Shown here: one piece after another, positions 24,793 through 34,139 of the stretch | Layout of the letters: every line of letters begins with the position of its first letter | Position numbering within the stretch: position 1 is the first letter of the stretch | NCBI GenBank assembly: GCA_964387425.1 | Contig: CAYLXP010000001.1 | Location: 1-64,000, forward strand | Direction of reading: 5' to 3' | Length of the DNA: 64,000 bases | DNA from: CAYLXP01 sp964387425 | GTDB lineage: Bacteria > Verrucomicrobiota > Kiritimatiellia > UBA8416 | Notes under the pieces: generated by a model | Databases searched by the model: none | What the model saw: the letters and a program-made list of their open reading frames with translations, nothing else | What the model was told of the DNA's origin: nothing | Program-made: the position numbers and the translations under genes

Positions 24793-27513
24793 TCAAATGC
24801 GTTCAATCCTCGCGGCAAGCTTCTTGAAATCAACCTGGCCGGAGACGGGATCGTAAGCCCGGTGGCTCGTGGCATTCACAAGCCACTTGTTCTTCTTGGG
24901 GTCGGCGGAGTCCGCCACCGAGAGGTTCCAGGGGCTGAAGATATAGCCACGGGGGACCTCGTTTCGCGCGGGGCGCACCTTGGAGTTGATGCCACCCACG
25001 GAGACCCTGCCTTCATAGCTGCCGCGCCGAGTCACGATGCGAACCATGTCGCCATCCGCAACGCCCAGTTCTGCAGCATCCTCGGCATGGATCTCGACGA
25101 ACTGCTCCGGGACAAGACGACGCGTGGTCGCTCCCCGAATCGTCTTGGACGCATGGAAGTGTTCGTAGACGATGCCGAGACCGAGCCAGAAGGGGTACTT
25201 GTCTTCCGGAACCGCATCCCACTTGCGGCCGAGGAAATCCTCGTCCGGCCATTCCGGGGTGAGCGCCATGTCGCGCGCCTTGATCAGGACATCCTTGTGG
25301 TCGGAAGCGAAGTAGTTGGGATCGGTTCCCATCTTCTGCATGTCCGCGATGACTTCATCCTTCTCGGTGTAGTCCTGGCGGCAGCACTTCATGTGCAGTT
25401 TGCCGTCCGGCTTGCGGAAGTTCCCGTAAGGCTTTTCGCCCCACTGCTCCTGGTCCATGTAGCGACGAGGGGTACCGCCATTCTTGGCATGGGTATAGGT
25501 GGGCGCCGGCCATTGGATCCCGCGGTGGCGGCGGATCTGCTCGTAGAGACCAATACCATCGCGCTCACGTACCTCAAGCAGACCGGTCATATCACAGTCC
25601 ATACCTTTGCTGGCACGCACGATCTCTTCATAGACCTCTTCAGAGTCGTAGAGCTCGGGACCATCGGGGTGGAATTTCTTCTTCTTGTAGGGCCACATCT
25701 TCTTGACCTCTTCATCAGACATGCCCATGGCCTTGGCGATGGTCTTGCCCTTGTCGATGGCCAGGTCCAGGTCGGGGAGACACTTTTCAAAGCCGGGCGC
25801 GCCCTTGCCGACACCGTCGACAATGTTGAATCGACGCTCGGATGAGATGTACGTTCCGCCCTGCCACTCGCCCCACGTCAGGGCCGGGAAGATGACATCG
25901 CCGTAGAGCAGGTTGGGGGCGTGCCGATAGATATCCTGCACCACCACAAACATCTTCTCGAGCGCGGGCCGGATGAGCGTGTTCAGGTCGGGCTGGTGGA
26001 TGTGTGTTGTGTAGCAGTAGAACATGGCCTTCATGGGATCGAGCCCGTTGCGGTCCAGGGTCTCCTGGTCCATCAGGGCCCGTTCAAACTGCCCGACCAT
26101 CATGCCGGGGTTCTTGCGTCCGGCAACGTCGATCAGGCGCTGCTCGGGGCAGTTCCAGGCCTTCGCGATCTGTGCGATCCCCTTCATATTGAGCTCCCCG
26201 CCGCCTGCGAGTCCCTGGTTGAACGGAAGACGCCCGGTGAGGCCACCGGTCAGTCGTTCGCCCATGGCATTGGGCTGGCCGGTCATGGAGAAGGGCCCAC
26301 AGCCGGGACGACCGAGATCGCCTGTCAGGGCATGCAGATTGATGATCGAGATCACGTTATGCTGCCCATGGATGTGCTGGTTGTAGCCGATGCCCCACAT
26401 CGTGATGACGCCACCGGTTCCGCGGCGCTTGCCCTTACGGCTGGCATCGGCCCACTCGGAGGCGACTTTGCGAATTAGGGCTGGCTCGACCTGCGTGCGA
26501 TCCGCGACCTGCTCGGGGGAATACTCTTCCTTGACCATTTTGATGTAGTCCTGCCAGCCGTTCACATTGGCTTTGAGGAAATCGTAGTCGATCACGTCCT
26601 CATGCTCGGTAACCAGGCAGTGCCCAATGGCGTTGAGACAGGAGATATCCCCATTAATGGTGGGGAAGTGATAGGAGTTCTCCGGATTGATGGACTCCAG
26701 GGCCTGTACGGAGCCCGTTCGCCGTGGGTCCGAAATGAGAGTTGGAATGCCATTCTTGAGCTTGTGGTCTGCAGCACGCCAGAACACGATCGTGTGTGCG
26801 GCGCGCGGATTATGGCCCCAGAAGCTAATCATGTCTGCCTTCTCAATGTCATCGTAGCAGAGCGGCGGGGTATCTGACCCGAAGGTGGCAAAATAGGCCG
26901 TCACCGCCGAGGTCATGCAGGTACGGGCGTTCGCTTCAATGGAGTTGGAGCCCAGGAGACCTTTGAGCATCTTGTTTTCGATCCACTGGGTCTCCACGGT
27001 AAGCTGCCCGGAACCGTACAAGCCGATGGAGTTTCCGCCCCATTTCTTGTGGATGGCTGCGATCTTCTCGGCGACAATGTGTTCGGCCTCTTCGTAGGTA
27101 ACTTCCTCAAAGTCACTCTCCTTGAAGCTTCCCTTGGTCTTGGAAACGTGCCCGGAGATGGGGTCACTCATATCCTTACGGATGAGCACCTTTGTGAGAC
27201 GGTCAATGTAGACGGGCTCGTCGGCATTCAAACCCTTGATGCACTGGATGCCCTTGTTGGTCGGATGCTGCTTATCCGGTACGACCCCAAGGATGCGACC
27301 AGAGTCGGCTTCGTACTTGATGACGGACCCACAGCCAACGCCGCAGTAAGGGCATTGCGCAAGACAGGTCTTGATGCGGGAACCGCTCCTGCCGGCCTCC
27401 GCCTTCAACGTTTCCGGCGCGAAGACCATACCGCCTAACCCGAGAGCGGCGGACCCTGCAACGGAGCCTTCCAGGAAGGCGCGACGCGACATATTGAAGC
27501 CTTTTGATTTCAT
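24793..27513 (-). CDS. napA: Periplasmic nitrate reductase catalytic subunit NapA (or NapA-like)
   Basis: A 906-aa Mo-bisMGD oxidoreductase, slightly longer than the roughly 830 aa typical of NapA. The start at 27513 follows AGGAGAG. The Tat signal is MSRRAFLEGSVAGSAALG. The [4Fe-4S] site is CPYCGVGC with Cys54, 57, 61 and Cys91. The Mo ligand is expected at Cys199 in ANARTCMTSAVTAYFATFG, close to the NapA motif NARHCMASAV. LCYDDIEKADMISFWGHN and MTGQPNAMGERLTGG are further NapA hallmarks. An insertion rich in Lys and Glu lies around residues 580-730. It is in an operon with a decaheme cytochrome, cytochrome b and Rieske genes, and NapGH, but no napB or napD. Nitrate is the likely substrate; another oxyanion is possible. 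Confidence 0.88.
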   Translation of the reverse strand: MKSKGFNMSRRAFLEGSVAGSAALGLGGMVFAPETLKAEAGRSGSRIKTCLAQCPYCGVGCGSVIKYEADSGRILGVVPDKQHPTNKGIQCIKGLNADEPVYIDRLTKVLIRKDMSDPISGHVSKTKGSFKESDFEEVTYEEAEHIVAEKIAAIHKKWGGNSIGLYGSGQLTVETQWIENKMLKGLLGSNSIEANARTCMTSAVTAYFATFGSDTPPLCYDDIEKADMISFWGHNPRAAHTIVFWRAADHKLKNGIPTLISDPRRTGSVQALESINPENSYHFPTINGDISCLNAIGHCLVTEHEDVIDYDFLKANVNGWQDYIKMVKEEYSPEQVADRTQVEPALIRKVASEWADASRKGKRRGTGGVITMWGIGYNQHIHGQHNVISIINLHALTGDLGRPGCGPFSMTGQPNAMGERLTGGLTGRLPFNQGLAGGGELNMKGIAQIAKAWNCPEQRLIDVAGRKNPGMMVGQFERALMDQETLDRNGLDPMKAMFYCYTTHIHQPDLNTLIRPALEKMFVVVQDIYRHAPNLLYGDVIFPALTWGEWQGGTYISSERRFNIVDGVGKGAPGFEKCLPDLDLAIDKGKTIAKAMGMSDEEVKKMWPYKKKKFHPDGPELYDSEEVYEEIVRASKGMDCDMTGLLEVRERDGIGLYEQIRRHRGIQWPAPTYTHAKNGGTPRRYMDQEQWGEKPYGNFRKPDGKLHMKCCRQDYTEKDEVIADMQKMGTDPNYFASDHKDVLIKARDMALTPEWPDEDFLGRKWDAVPEDKYPFWLGLGIVYEHFHASKTIRGATTRRLVPEQFVEIHAEDAAELGVADGDMVRIVTRRGSYEGRVSVGGINSKVRPARNEVPRGYIFSPWNLSVADSADPKKNKWLVNATSHRAYDPVSGQVDFKKLAARIERI

Positions 27514-27559
27514 TGTATCTCTCCTATGTGAATTGGGATTCTGTTTTGCAATTCTGTCA

Positions 27560-30130
27560 TTATAGATTCAGTTGACCTTCCTCGCGCAGATACTGAATCA
27601 CGTCATTGATATCCTTCCCGGTCATTTCCACGACCCCGGCTCCCCCGCGGATCATCGAACGCATCGTGGAGCCGTGCCCCAACGACATGGTGGCCTGCAG
27701 GTAGGAGTCGGTGGCGGCATCGAGGAACCTGGGGTTGAGCAGGCGTGGCGCAAACCCTTCCTCATTCTTGGCACCGTGGCACTGGGCGCACTGCTGATCA
27801 TAGAGCAGAGCGCCGCGGGCAGCGGTGCCGAGGGCAAGTTTCGGGGTCTGCTTCGCGGTGTCTTCCTCGGAACGCAGGTAGCTGACAATGGAGCGGATTT
27901 CGTGTTCGGAAAGCTCGGTGAGAGATCCCAATCCATGTGCGAAGGAGCGCATCTCGGTGCCAGAGCGACCATTGGCGATGGTGCCCTCAATGAAGCCGTC
28001 GCTAACGGTCGAGAGGAACCCGGGCCGTCCCACAGCAGGGCCCGAGCCCCCTCCCCCGAATTCACCATGGCACTGCGCACAGTTCCTGGCAAAGACCTCG
28101 CGTCCCAGAGCCACGTCGCCCTGTGTCACCGCCTTCCCGATGGTGTCGAACGGCACACTCTGGAGGGTACGCATGTAGGCGACGATCTCGTCAATTTCGT
28201 GTTCGGTGAACGAGGCAAAGCTGCCGGTTCCCTTGAGATTGGAGCGCATCGCTGTGCCCATGCGCCCGTAGCTGATGGACTCGCGCAGGAACTGATCGTC
28301 AACGGCATTGAGGAAATCATGTCCGCCGATGGCAGGCCCGATCAGTCCCCGTCCCCCTTCCCCATGGCAGGGTGCGCAGGTACGCTCGAAGTTGATCTTG
28401 CCCTTGCTTTCGCTGGCCACGGCAACGCCCTTCCGTGAGCGCACTTCGCCGGCGGGGAAGCTGCGCAGGTAGGCGAGGATACCGCCCAGTTCGCGGGCGG
28501 AAAGCTGCGACCATCCGCCCATGGCGGTTCCGTCACGGCCCGCGGTGATGGTCTCGTGCATAAAGGCGTCAGAGGCAAGGGCGCGGAATTCCGCCGTGTT
28601 CAGAGAGGGGCCGATGCCGCCTTCAGCATGCATGCCATGGCACGACCCACAACGACTGCGGAAGATGGGGTGCCCGCGCTTTGCCGCATTCGGCTGCTTG
28701 GCTTCCGCCTGGACCGCGGCAAGATCGGGCGGCTGGTTACGGTTACGCCCCAGGTAGGCAACGATGTCCTTACGCTCGTTGTCTCGAAGGTAGTGCCACT
28801 TCGGCATGGCAGTACCTTCCCGGCCATCGACAATGGTCTTGGTCAGAAAAGCGTCCGTGGCGAAGGTCAGGAACTCGGGGCTCGAGAGCGTGGGACCGAT
28901 CATGTCCATTTCATAGTCGCCCCCAATACCATGGCAGCCTGCGCAGCGACTCTCGTAACGAACCTTGCCATAGTCGGCACGGCCGACGTAGTCCGGATCG
29001 GGTTCCGGGGTCGGCGCGTGCAGGGAGAGAATGTGGCGGCTGACAGCATCGATCTGTTCGGCGGAGAGCCCGCCGGACTTGCCCCAGTTGGGCATGATCG
29101 AACTGTCGGACTGCGTCACGATGTGCTTCACGAAATCGAGCGTAACAATGGACTGAAAACCATTCCCCGAGAGTGAAGGACCTTGCTTTTCGTGTTCACG
29201 CAAGGGAGCACCTTCACCGTTCTTGCCGTGGCAGGCGGCACAGAACTCGCGGTAAATGTGATCGCCGGTAGGCTGAGGCAGATGCTTCTCGAAATCCTGC
29301 AGTGCATCTGGAACCTTGCGGGTCTGGAAGCTCTTCATGTAGACCGCGAGCGCATGCGCCTCGGTGTCACTGAACTGGTTATCCGGCATCACACTCTCGC
29401 CGGGCTCGAGGCTTGGGGTCTTCACGGCTTCAAACAGGTAGGCCAGGTTTACGTTGTGATCAAACTGCCCGAGCAGGTCTTTGCTGTTCTTGCCGTGGGG
29501 CGACTTGAGGTGGAACGAAGCGTCGCCAATGGTGGTTAGATCAGGCCCCAGGAATCCACCTACACGGTCGATCTTATGGCAGCCAAGACAGCCATTATCG
29601 ACAAAGAGAGAGCGCCCGAGCTGCAGGGTCGCAAGCTGCGGCAGGCTCTCGGCGTGGTGGCAGCGCAGACAGTTAGCCTGTGTCAGGTCGCCGTGCAGAC
29701 GCAAGGCTTCCCAAAACTTGACTTCGTTGGCGTGTGCATCCTTACGGTTGGTGGCAAGCCCCTGCCCGTCATGACAGATGGTACACCCCACCTCACGGAT
29801 ATCGTGGGTATCCAGGAGTCCGTGGGGATGATAGCGGAGAGGCTGCGGTGCGTCTGCCATGCGGGGATCTTCCATTCCCACGTGGCACGAAACGCAACGG
29901 TCAGTGCGGCCCAGTTCCGGCAGAACGAACTGACGCATCTGGATGGGGTAGCTTTCCGCCGCGGCCTTCTCGGCCGGGGTTTCTGCCAACTCGATGAGCT
30001 TTTCGCGGTAGCGTTTCTGGTGGCGGCGGTACTCCATCATGCGGGTTTCGCGCATGGCCGCAAACACCAGCAAGACAATGGCCAACGTGCTGGCTCCGAG
30101 GATCAATCTCTTGAAGTATCCATTATTCAT
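27560..30130 (-). CDS. Decaheme c-type cytochrome with tandem mono-heme domains
   Basis: 856 aa, counted from ATG 30130, which follows GGAAG and precedes a single N-terminal TM anchor (YFKRLILGASTLAIVLLVF). Ten CxxCH heme sites are visible: CVSCH, CTICH, CLRCH, CLGCH, CAACH, CAGCH, CGSCH, CAPCH, CAQCH and CAQCH. The first four (Cys79, 116, 154, 181) form a compact N-terminal group. The last six lie in repeated cytochrome c domains of roughly 110 residues, each with a distal Met segment such as GTAMPKW or GTAMRSN. It follows cytochrome b by 19 bp and precedes napA by 46 bp. It probably replaces cytochrome c1 and NapB in taking electrons from the Rieske protein to NapA. Confidence 0.88.
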   Translation of the reverse strand: MNNGYFKRLILGASTLAIVLLVFAAMRETRMMEYRRHQKRYREKLIELAETPAEKAAAESYPIQMRQFVLPELGRTDRCVSCHVGMEDPRMADAPQPLRYHPHGLLDTHDIREVGCTICHDGQGLATNRKDAHANEVKFWEALRLHGDLTQANCLRCHHAESLPQLATLQLGRSLFVDNGCLGCHKIDRVGGFLGPDLTTIGDASFHLKSPHGKNSKDLLGQFDHNVNLAYLFEAVKTPSLEPGESVMPDNQFSDTEAHALAVYMKSFQTRKVPDALQDFEKHLPQPTGDHIYREFCAACHGKNGEGAPLREHEKQGPSLSGNGFQSIVTLDFVKHIVTQSDSSIMPNWGKSGGLSAEQIDAVSRHILSLHAPTPEPDPDYVGRADYGKVRYESRCAGCHGIGGDYEMDMIGPTLSSPEFLTFATDAFLTKTIVDGREGTAMPKWHYLRDNERKDIVAYLGRNRNQPPDLAAVQAEAKQPNAAKRGHPIFRSRCGSCHGMHAEGGIGPSLNTAEFRALASDAFMHETITAGRDGTAMGGWSQLSARELGGILAYLRSFPAGEVRSRKGVAVASESKGKINFERTCAPCHGEGGRGLIGPAIGGHDFLNAVDDQFLRESISYGRMGTAMRSNLKGTGSFASFTEHEIDEIVAYMRTLQSVPFDTIGKAVTQGDVALGREVFARNCAQCHGEFGGGGSGPAVGRPGFLSTVSDGFIEGTIANGRSGTEMRSFAHGLGSLTELSEHEIRSIVSYLRSEEDTAKQTPKLALGTAARGALLYDQQCAQCHGAKNEEGFAPRLLNPRFLDAATDSYLQATMSLGHGSTMRSMIRGGAGVVEMTGKDINDVIQYLREEGQLNL

Positions 30131-30149
30131 GTTGTGCTTCCTAACGGCG

Positions 30150-31709
30150 CTAGTGTGTCGGCCAGAGTGAGGGCCACCAGAAGAAGTCCCAGTTCGGCCC
30201 ACGGTGGACCAGGGCGAAATAGGTAAGAATCACGAAACTCACGAGGAAGCAGGTGAAGAACACGAGGACCGCTCTGCGCGTTGATCGCGTTACCCCCAGG
30301 GTTCCGAGGGTGAGGAGTGTCAGGAATGTGGCCAGGACCGTGCCGGGGTTGACCGCCGTGATCAAGAGCTGCGGGCAATCCGGCATCCAGTCCCGAATCC
30401 ATCCGGCATTGATCGTAAACGCCAGTAGGCCGACAACGGCGGCGGCCATAATAACGGTCATGATTGTCGCGAGGCGACGCTCTCCGGGTGTTCCGAACCA
30501 GCGACCAGTACCGCCTTCACGCCGATCGAGATAAGGCACCAGCATCAGCATCAGAACCGTGATGCCGGGCAGCACCATGCCGCCCGTGAATGCGGAGTAG
30601 GAGATAATCTCCTGCATCGCCAGGAAGTACCATGGTGCCTTGGCGGGATTCTCCGGTACCGCCGGATTTGCCAACTCCTTGAGCGGGGCATCGGCAACCA
30701 AGGCCAAGGCGAGCATCGCTACCAATAGGATAGCGGCGATGGCTATCTCGGCGCGCAAGACATGCGGCCAGCTCAGCACGGTGCGCTCGGGGCCGCGGTT
30801 GACGGCGGCCGTACGGTCTTTGACCAGGCACATCAGACCGTAAGTCTTGGCCTCGACGGGCAGGAAAGCCTCCTCGGCCAAGGCATCCGTTGGGGTGCCG
30901 GCAAGCTCTTCGTCCCGGATATCCTCCGGGCGCGAAAGGCCGCCATCCTTGCGGATGCGCCAGAAGTGGGCGGCGAGGAACAACACCATCGTAATGGGCA
31001 GGACAATGCAGTGGCCCCAGTAGAAGCGCAGCAATGCAGACTCGCCAACGCTATTGGAGCCCAGCATGATCAGCTTCTGGAACCCACCGAGATCGGCGTA
31101 CTTCGTAATACCCATGGCGTCGGTTACCTCGGACGGGCTTCCGGCGATATTGGCGCCAATCGTGATCGCCCAGTAGGCAAGCTGGTCCCACGGCAGACAG
31201 TAGCCGGTAAAGGCCAGGGCGAGAGTCAGGACAAAGAGAATAACGCCAATGACCCAGTTGAACTCGCGTGGCTTCTTATAAGAATTCGTATAGAAGACGC
31301 GGATCATGTGCAGGAATACGGCCACGACCATGGCGTAGGCGGCCCAGCGATGCAGGTTGCGAATAATCCGGCCGCCCGGCACCACGAAGTGGATGTTCTT
31401 AACCGACTCATAGGCCCCATCGACTGAAGGTACATAGTGAACCATCAGGACGGCGCCTGAGACACATAGCATCAGAAAGAGGATCCCGGCGGCGACGCCC
31501 AATCCCATGGTGAAACTGGGACGCAGGCTCCAGCGATGGGTACGCACGCTGTGAATATGGAGAAAGACGTTACCGAAGACAGACTGCGAGCGGCCACGTG
31601 TGGTCTCGATCGGGCTGCGACGGCTTACGCTGCCTGCCACGTTCTTCGGGAGCTCACGCAGGTTCTTCAGCAGTGCGGCGAACCCGGTTGCCTGGGAGAT
31701 CTCACTCAT
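30150..31709 (-). CDS. Cytochrome b of a bc-type quinol oxidoreductase
   Basis: A 519-aa full-length cytochrome b with both the heme-binding N-terminal half and the C-terminal half. LHRWAAYAMVVAVFLHMIRVF holds one His pair (R/H with 13-residue spacing), and FYWGHCIVLPITMVLFLAAHFWRIRKDGG holds the other. The Qo-site motif that reads PEWY in mitochondrial bc1 is KAPWYFLAMQE here, without the Glu. A 4-bp overlap joins it to the Rieske gene upstream in transcription. Together they form a Rieske/cytochrome b complex oxidising menaquinol or ubiquinol at the periplasmic face. About 70 N-terminal residues are hydrophilic and longer than usual. Confidence 0.9.
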   Translation of the reverse strand: MSEISQATGFAALLKNLRELPKNVAGSVSRRSPIETTRGRSQSVFGNVFLHIHSVRTHRWSLRPSFTMGLGVAAGILFLMLCVSGAVLMVHYVPSVDGAYESVKNIHFVVPGGRIIRNLHRWAAYAMVVAVFLHMIRVFYTNSYKKPREFNWVIGVILFVLTLALAFTGYCLPWDQLAYWAITIGANIAGSPSEVTDAMGITKYADLGGFQKLIMLGSNSVGESALLRFYWGHCIVLPITMVLFLAAHFWRIRKDGGLSRPEDIRDEELAGTPTDALAEEAFLPVEAKTYGLMCLVKDRTAAVNRGPERTVLSWPHVLRAEIAIAAILLVAMLALALVADAPLKELANPAVPENPAKAPWYFLAMQEIISYSAFTGGMVLPGITVLMLMLVPYLDRREGGTGRWFGTPGERRLATIMTVIMAAAVVGLLAFTINAGWIRDWMPDCPQLLITAVNPGTVLATFLTLLTLGTLGVTRSTRRAVLVFFTCFLVSFVILTYFALVHRGPNWDFFWWPSLWPTH

Positions 31710-32185
31710 ACAGCCACCTTTGTCCCCATGGGAACCGTAACGCCCCGATCCACCATCAGTTGTCCGCTCGGCAACGTCGAGACCTGGTACCAGTCCAGTG
31801 AACGGGGTGCCGGTGCCTTGGTGACTTTGCCCTCGAGCGTGAACTTCGATCCATGACAGGGGCAGTCGAACCGCTGCTCACCATCGTTATAGGTCACGAT
31901 GCACCCCAGGTGGGTGCAGACCAGCGAGATGGCATACATGCCTTCACCATCACGGAACACCGCCACCTGCTCGTCGTCAAAGACCCTCACAGAGCCCAGC
32001 GGGAAATCCTGGGGAGGACCAATCTTGAACTGCGCCGAAGGATCGGGCAGGACGCGCGGTTTGAGGCCCACAAAGGACCCGGCGCCGGCAAGCCCGACGG
32101 CCCCCAGAAATGCAGGAAGCCAGCCTTTCGCTGTGAGGAACTCGCGCCGATTCAAGTTCTCTCTCTTCTTTTCTTCAACTGCCAT
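31706..32185 (-). CDS. Rieske [2Fe-2S] protein of the bc complex
   Basis: 159 aa. I chose ATG 32185 because GGAGGGAG lies at the right distance and a Tat-type signal follows (NRREFLTAKGWLPAFLGAVG). CTHLGC at 90-95 and CPCHGS at 108-113 supply the cluster ligands Cys90, His92, Cys108 and His111, with Cys95 and Cys110 positioned for the disulfide found in high-potential Rieske proteins. It accepts one electron from quinol at the cytochrome b Qo site and passes it to cytochrome c. The gene begins 4 bp after the flavoprotein stop and overlaps cytochrome b by 4 bp. Confidence 0.93.
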   Translation of the reverse strand: MAVEEKKRENLNRREFLTAKGWLPAFLGAVGLAGAGSFVGLKPRVLPDPSAQFKIGPPQDFPLGSVRVFDDEQVAVFRDGEGMYAISLVCTHLGCIVTYNDGEQRFDCPCHGSKFTLEGKVTKAPAPRSLDWYQVSTLPSGQLMVDRGVTVPMGTKVAV

Positions 32186-32189
32186 GGTT

Positions 32190-34139
32190 TCAACTCCCTC
32201 CTCTTCGTGAATGCTCCGGTCGAGGTTGCTCCTTGAAGCAGAACCGTTCCATTGTGATTGCGTCTGCCGGGCAGCGTTCGGCACAGAGGCCGCATCGAAT
32301 ACACCGGGATTCGTCTTTGATGATCATGGCGGCGCCATCCTGATCCATGTCGCCAAGTACATTGGTGATCAACGTCTGGAGCGTTTCGTCCTGTTGGTCC
32401 ACCTTGTCCAGGGAAACAAGCTTGAGGCAGAGTTCCGGGCAGACGTCAGCGCATCCGCCACACAGGACACATCGGTCCCCGTTGAAGATCGTGTTGACGC
32501 CGCAATCCAGGCAGCGGGACGCTTCACGCAAGGCGTCGTGCGCGTCATAGCCCTGCTCGACCACCCTTGTCATGTCTTTACGCTGTTCCGGATCAAGCGT
32601 GGGCACCTCATGGCGTGAAATCGACTCGTAGCCTTTCTCGCGCTTGTAGTCTTCGATGTCGAAATGCAGTTCGGTTGTACGGAAGTCGGCTGTCCGCCCG
32701 GTGACGTAAGAGAGAACGCCTCGCGCCGCTTTCTTTCCTGACTGCACCGCATCAATAATCAGGCGCGGCCCCGTCTGCAGGTCGCCGGCCACAAAAACGC
32801 CGTCCGCAGTCGTCATCAGCGATTCCGGATCGTATTTCGGATAGTGACGCGCATCCAGCGCTACGCCATGGCGCTCCTCCAGGAAGCCAAGATCACAGAC
32901 CTGCCCAATGGCAATCAGGACCGTGTCACATTCAATAACCTGGGCATCGGTCTCATCGAAGACAGGACTGAACCTGCCATCTGCATCAAAGAGGCTAGTC
33001 ACCGCGGCAAAGCGTACGCCGGTGACCCTGCCGTCAGCATCGCGCAGGATCTCCTGCGGGCCAACGCTGTTGTGTCGGATAATCCCCTCCTCTTCGCCCT
33101 CACGGATATCCATAGGGTCGGCCAGCATCTGTTCACGACTCTCCAGGCAGCAGAGGTGAACTTCGCCGTCAAGGGATTGGCGCGCGGCCACACTGCTCAC
33201 ATCTTCATAGGCCATGTGGACGGCCGTCTGCTCTGGCGCCACCATCTCGATGTCCATTGGGCCGGCCGTACGCCAGGCGCTACGGGCGACATCATAGGAA
33301 ACGCTGCCGCCGCCAATGACCACGATCTTCTTTCCCAGGGTAACGCTACGCCCCAGCGCCACGTCCCGAAGGAAATCGATTCCCGGCAGGACTCCCGGAC
33401 CTTCTACGCCCGGAATCGGGAGTCCACGGCTCTTCTTGGCGCCCACCGAGAGTACAACCGCCGCGTGCTGCTCGCGCAATTCATCCAGCGTAATGTCTTC
33501 ACCAACGGTTGTGTTGCACCTGATCTCGACACCCATGGCCTCGATGGAGGCCACCTCGGCTTGAATCAGGTTGCGTGGCAGCCGATATTCAGGAACGCCA
33601 ACATAGAGCATACCGGCCGCACGGTCCTCCAATTCGTAGATAACGGACTCGAACCCGAACAGGGCCAGGTCATGGGCACACGCCAAGCCGGCCGGACCGG
33701 CACCGACGATGGCGATCGTTGATGTTCGCGCATCCGAATCGGGACCTTTGCTGTCGACATTCAATACGCTGCGCAGCTCTTCTCTGCCTTCGCACTGGCG
33801 CTCTGCCAGGCGGTTCGTCAGATACCTGTGCAACTCCTCAGGTGGCGCGGCTTCGGCACCGTAACTGGTGGTCACAAAGCGTTTGAGAGCACGAATGGAA
33901 ATGGGCTCGTCGATCGTGCCCCGGCGGCACGCCATCTCGCAAGGGGCGGCGCAGACGCGACCACAGATGGAGGCCAGGGGATTGGGGCCGCGCGCGATGA
34001 GATAAGCTTCTTCGAAATCCCCGGCCGCAATGGCGCGGACGTATCCCCGGGCATCGGTGTTAACGGGGCAAGCTGACTGGCAGGGAATATTCTCCTGCCA
34101 GTAAGCCAGGTCTGGTATCCGTAGTTTTAGATGCTCCAC
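32190..34139 (-). CDS. GltD-like FAD/NAD(P) Fe-S oxidoreductase
   Basis: 649 aa. It starts with GTG inside the end of zwf (13-bp overlap). The N-terminal Fe-S region has CQSACPVNTDARGY and CGRVCAAPCEMACRRG, as in GltD and the DPD N-terminal domain. The FAD site is AIVGAGPAGLACAHDLA at about 140-156. A second Rossmann motif is VVIGGGSVSYDVARS. FVAGDLQTGPRLIIDAVQSGKKAA ends the FAD domain. The C-terminus adds CVLCGGCADVCPE and CIRCGLCAERCPADA, two ferredoxin clusters. Such proteins oxidise NAD(P)H or run in reverse. Related subunits occur in anammox Rieske/cytochrome b gene clusters, to my knowledge. Next to zwf, an NADPH input is the simplest reading; it has no membrane anchor, so how electrons reach quinone is unclear. 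Confidence 0.85.
   Translation of the reverse strand: MEHLKLRIPDLAYWQENIPCQSACPVNTDARGYVRAIAAGDFEEAYLIARGPNPLASICGRVCAAPCEMACRRGTIDEPISIRALKRFVTTSYGAEAAPPEELHRYLTNRLAERQCEGREELRSVLNVDSKGPDSDARTSTIAIVGAGPAGLACAHDLALFGFESVIYELEDRAAGMLYVGVPEYRLPRNLIQAEVASIEAMGVEIRCNTTVGEDITLDELREQHAAVVLSVGAKKSRGLPIPGVEGPGVLPGIDFLRDVALGRSVTLGKKIVVIGGGSVSYDVARSAWRTAGPMDIEMVAPEQTAVHMAYEDVSSVAARQSLDGEVHLCCLESREQMLADPMDIREGEEEGIIRHNSVGPQEILRDADGRVTGVRFAAVTSLFDADGRFSPVFDETDAQVIECDTVLIAIGQVCDLGFLEERHGVALDARHYPKYDPESLMTTADGVFVAGDLQTGPRLIIDAVQSGKKAARGVLSYVTGRTADFRTTELHFDIEDYKREKGYESISRHEVPTLDPEQRKDMTRVVEQGYDAHDALREASRCLDCGVNTIFNGDRCVLCGGCADVCPELCLKLVSLDKVDQQDETLQTLITNVLGDMDQDGAAMIIKDESRCIRCGLCAERCPADAITMERFCFKEQPRPEHSRRGGS

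Noticed and set aside
24862..25845. A 327-aa plus-strand ORF opposite napA
   Set aside because: It is antisense to the clearly conserved NapA frame; high-GC genes often show such shadows. Same for other long opposite ORFs over cytochrome, flavoprotein and zwf genes.
32190..34139. GltD of glutamate synthase
   Set aside because: No gltB partner is present, two extra ferredoxin clusters are at the C-terminus, and it is inside a cytochrome operon, so an electron-transfer role fits better.
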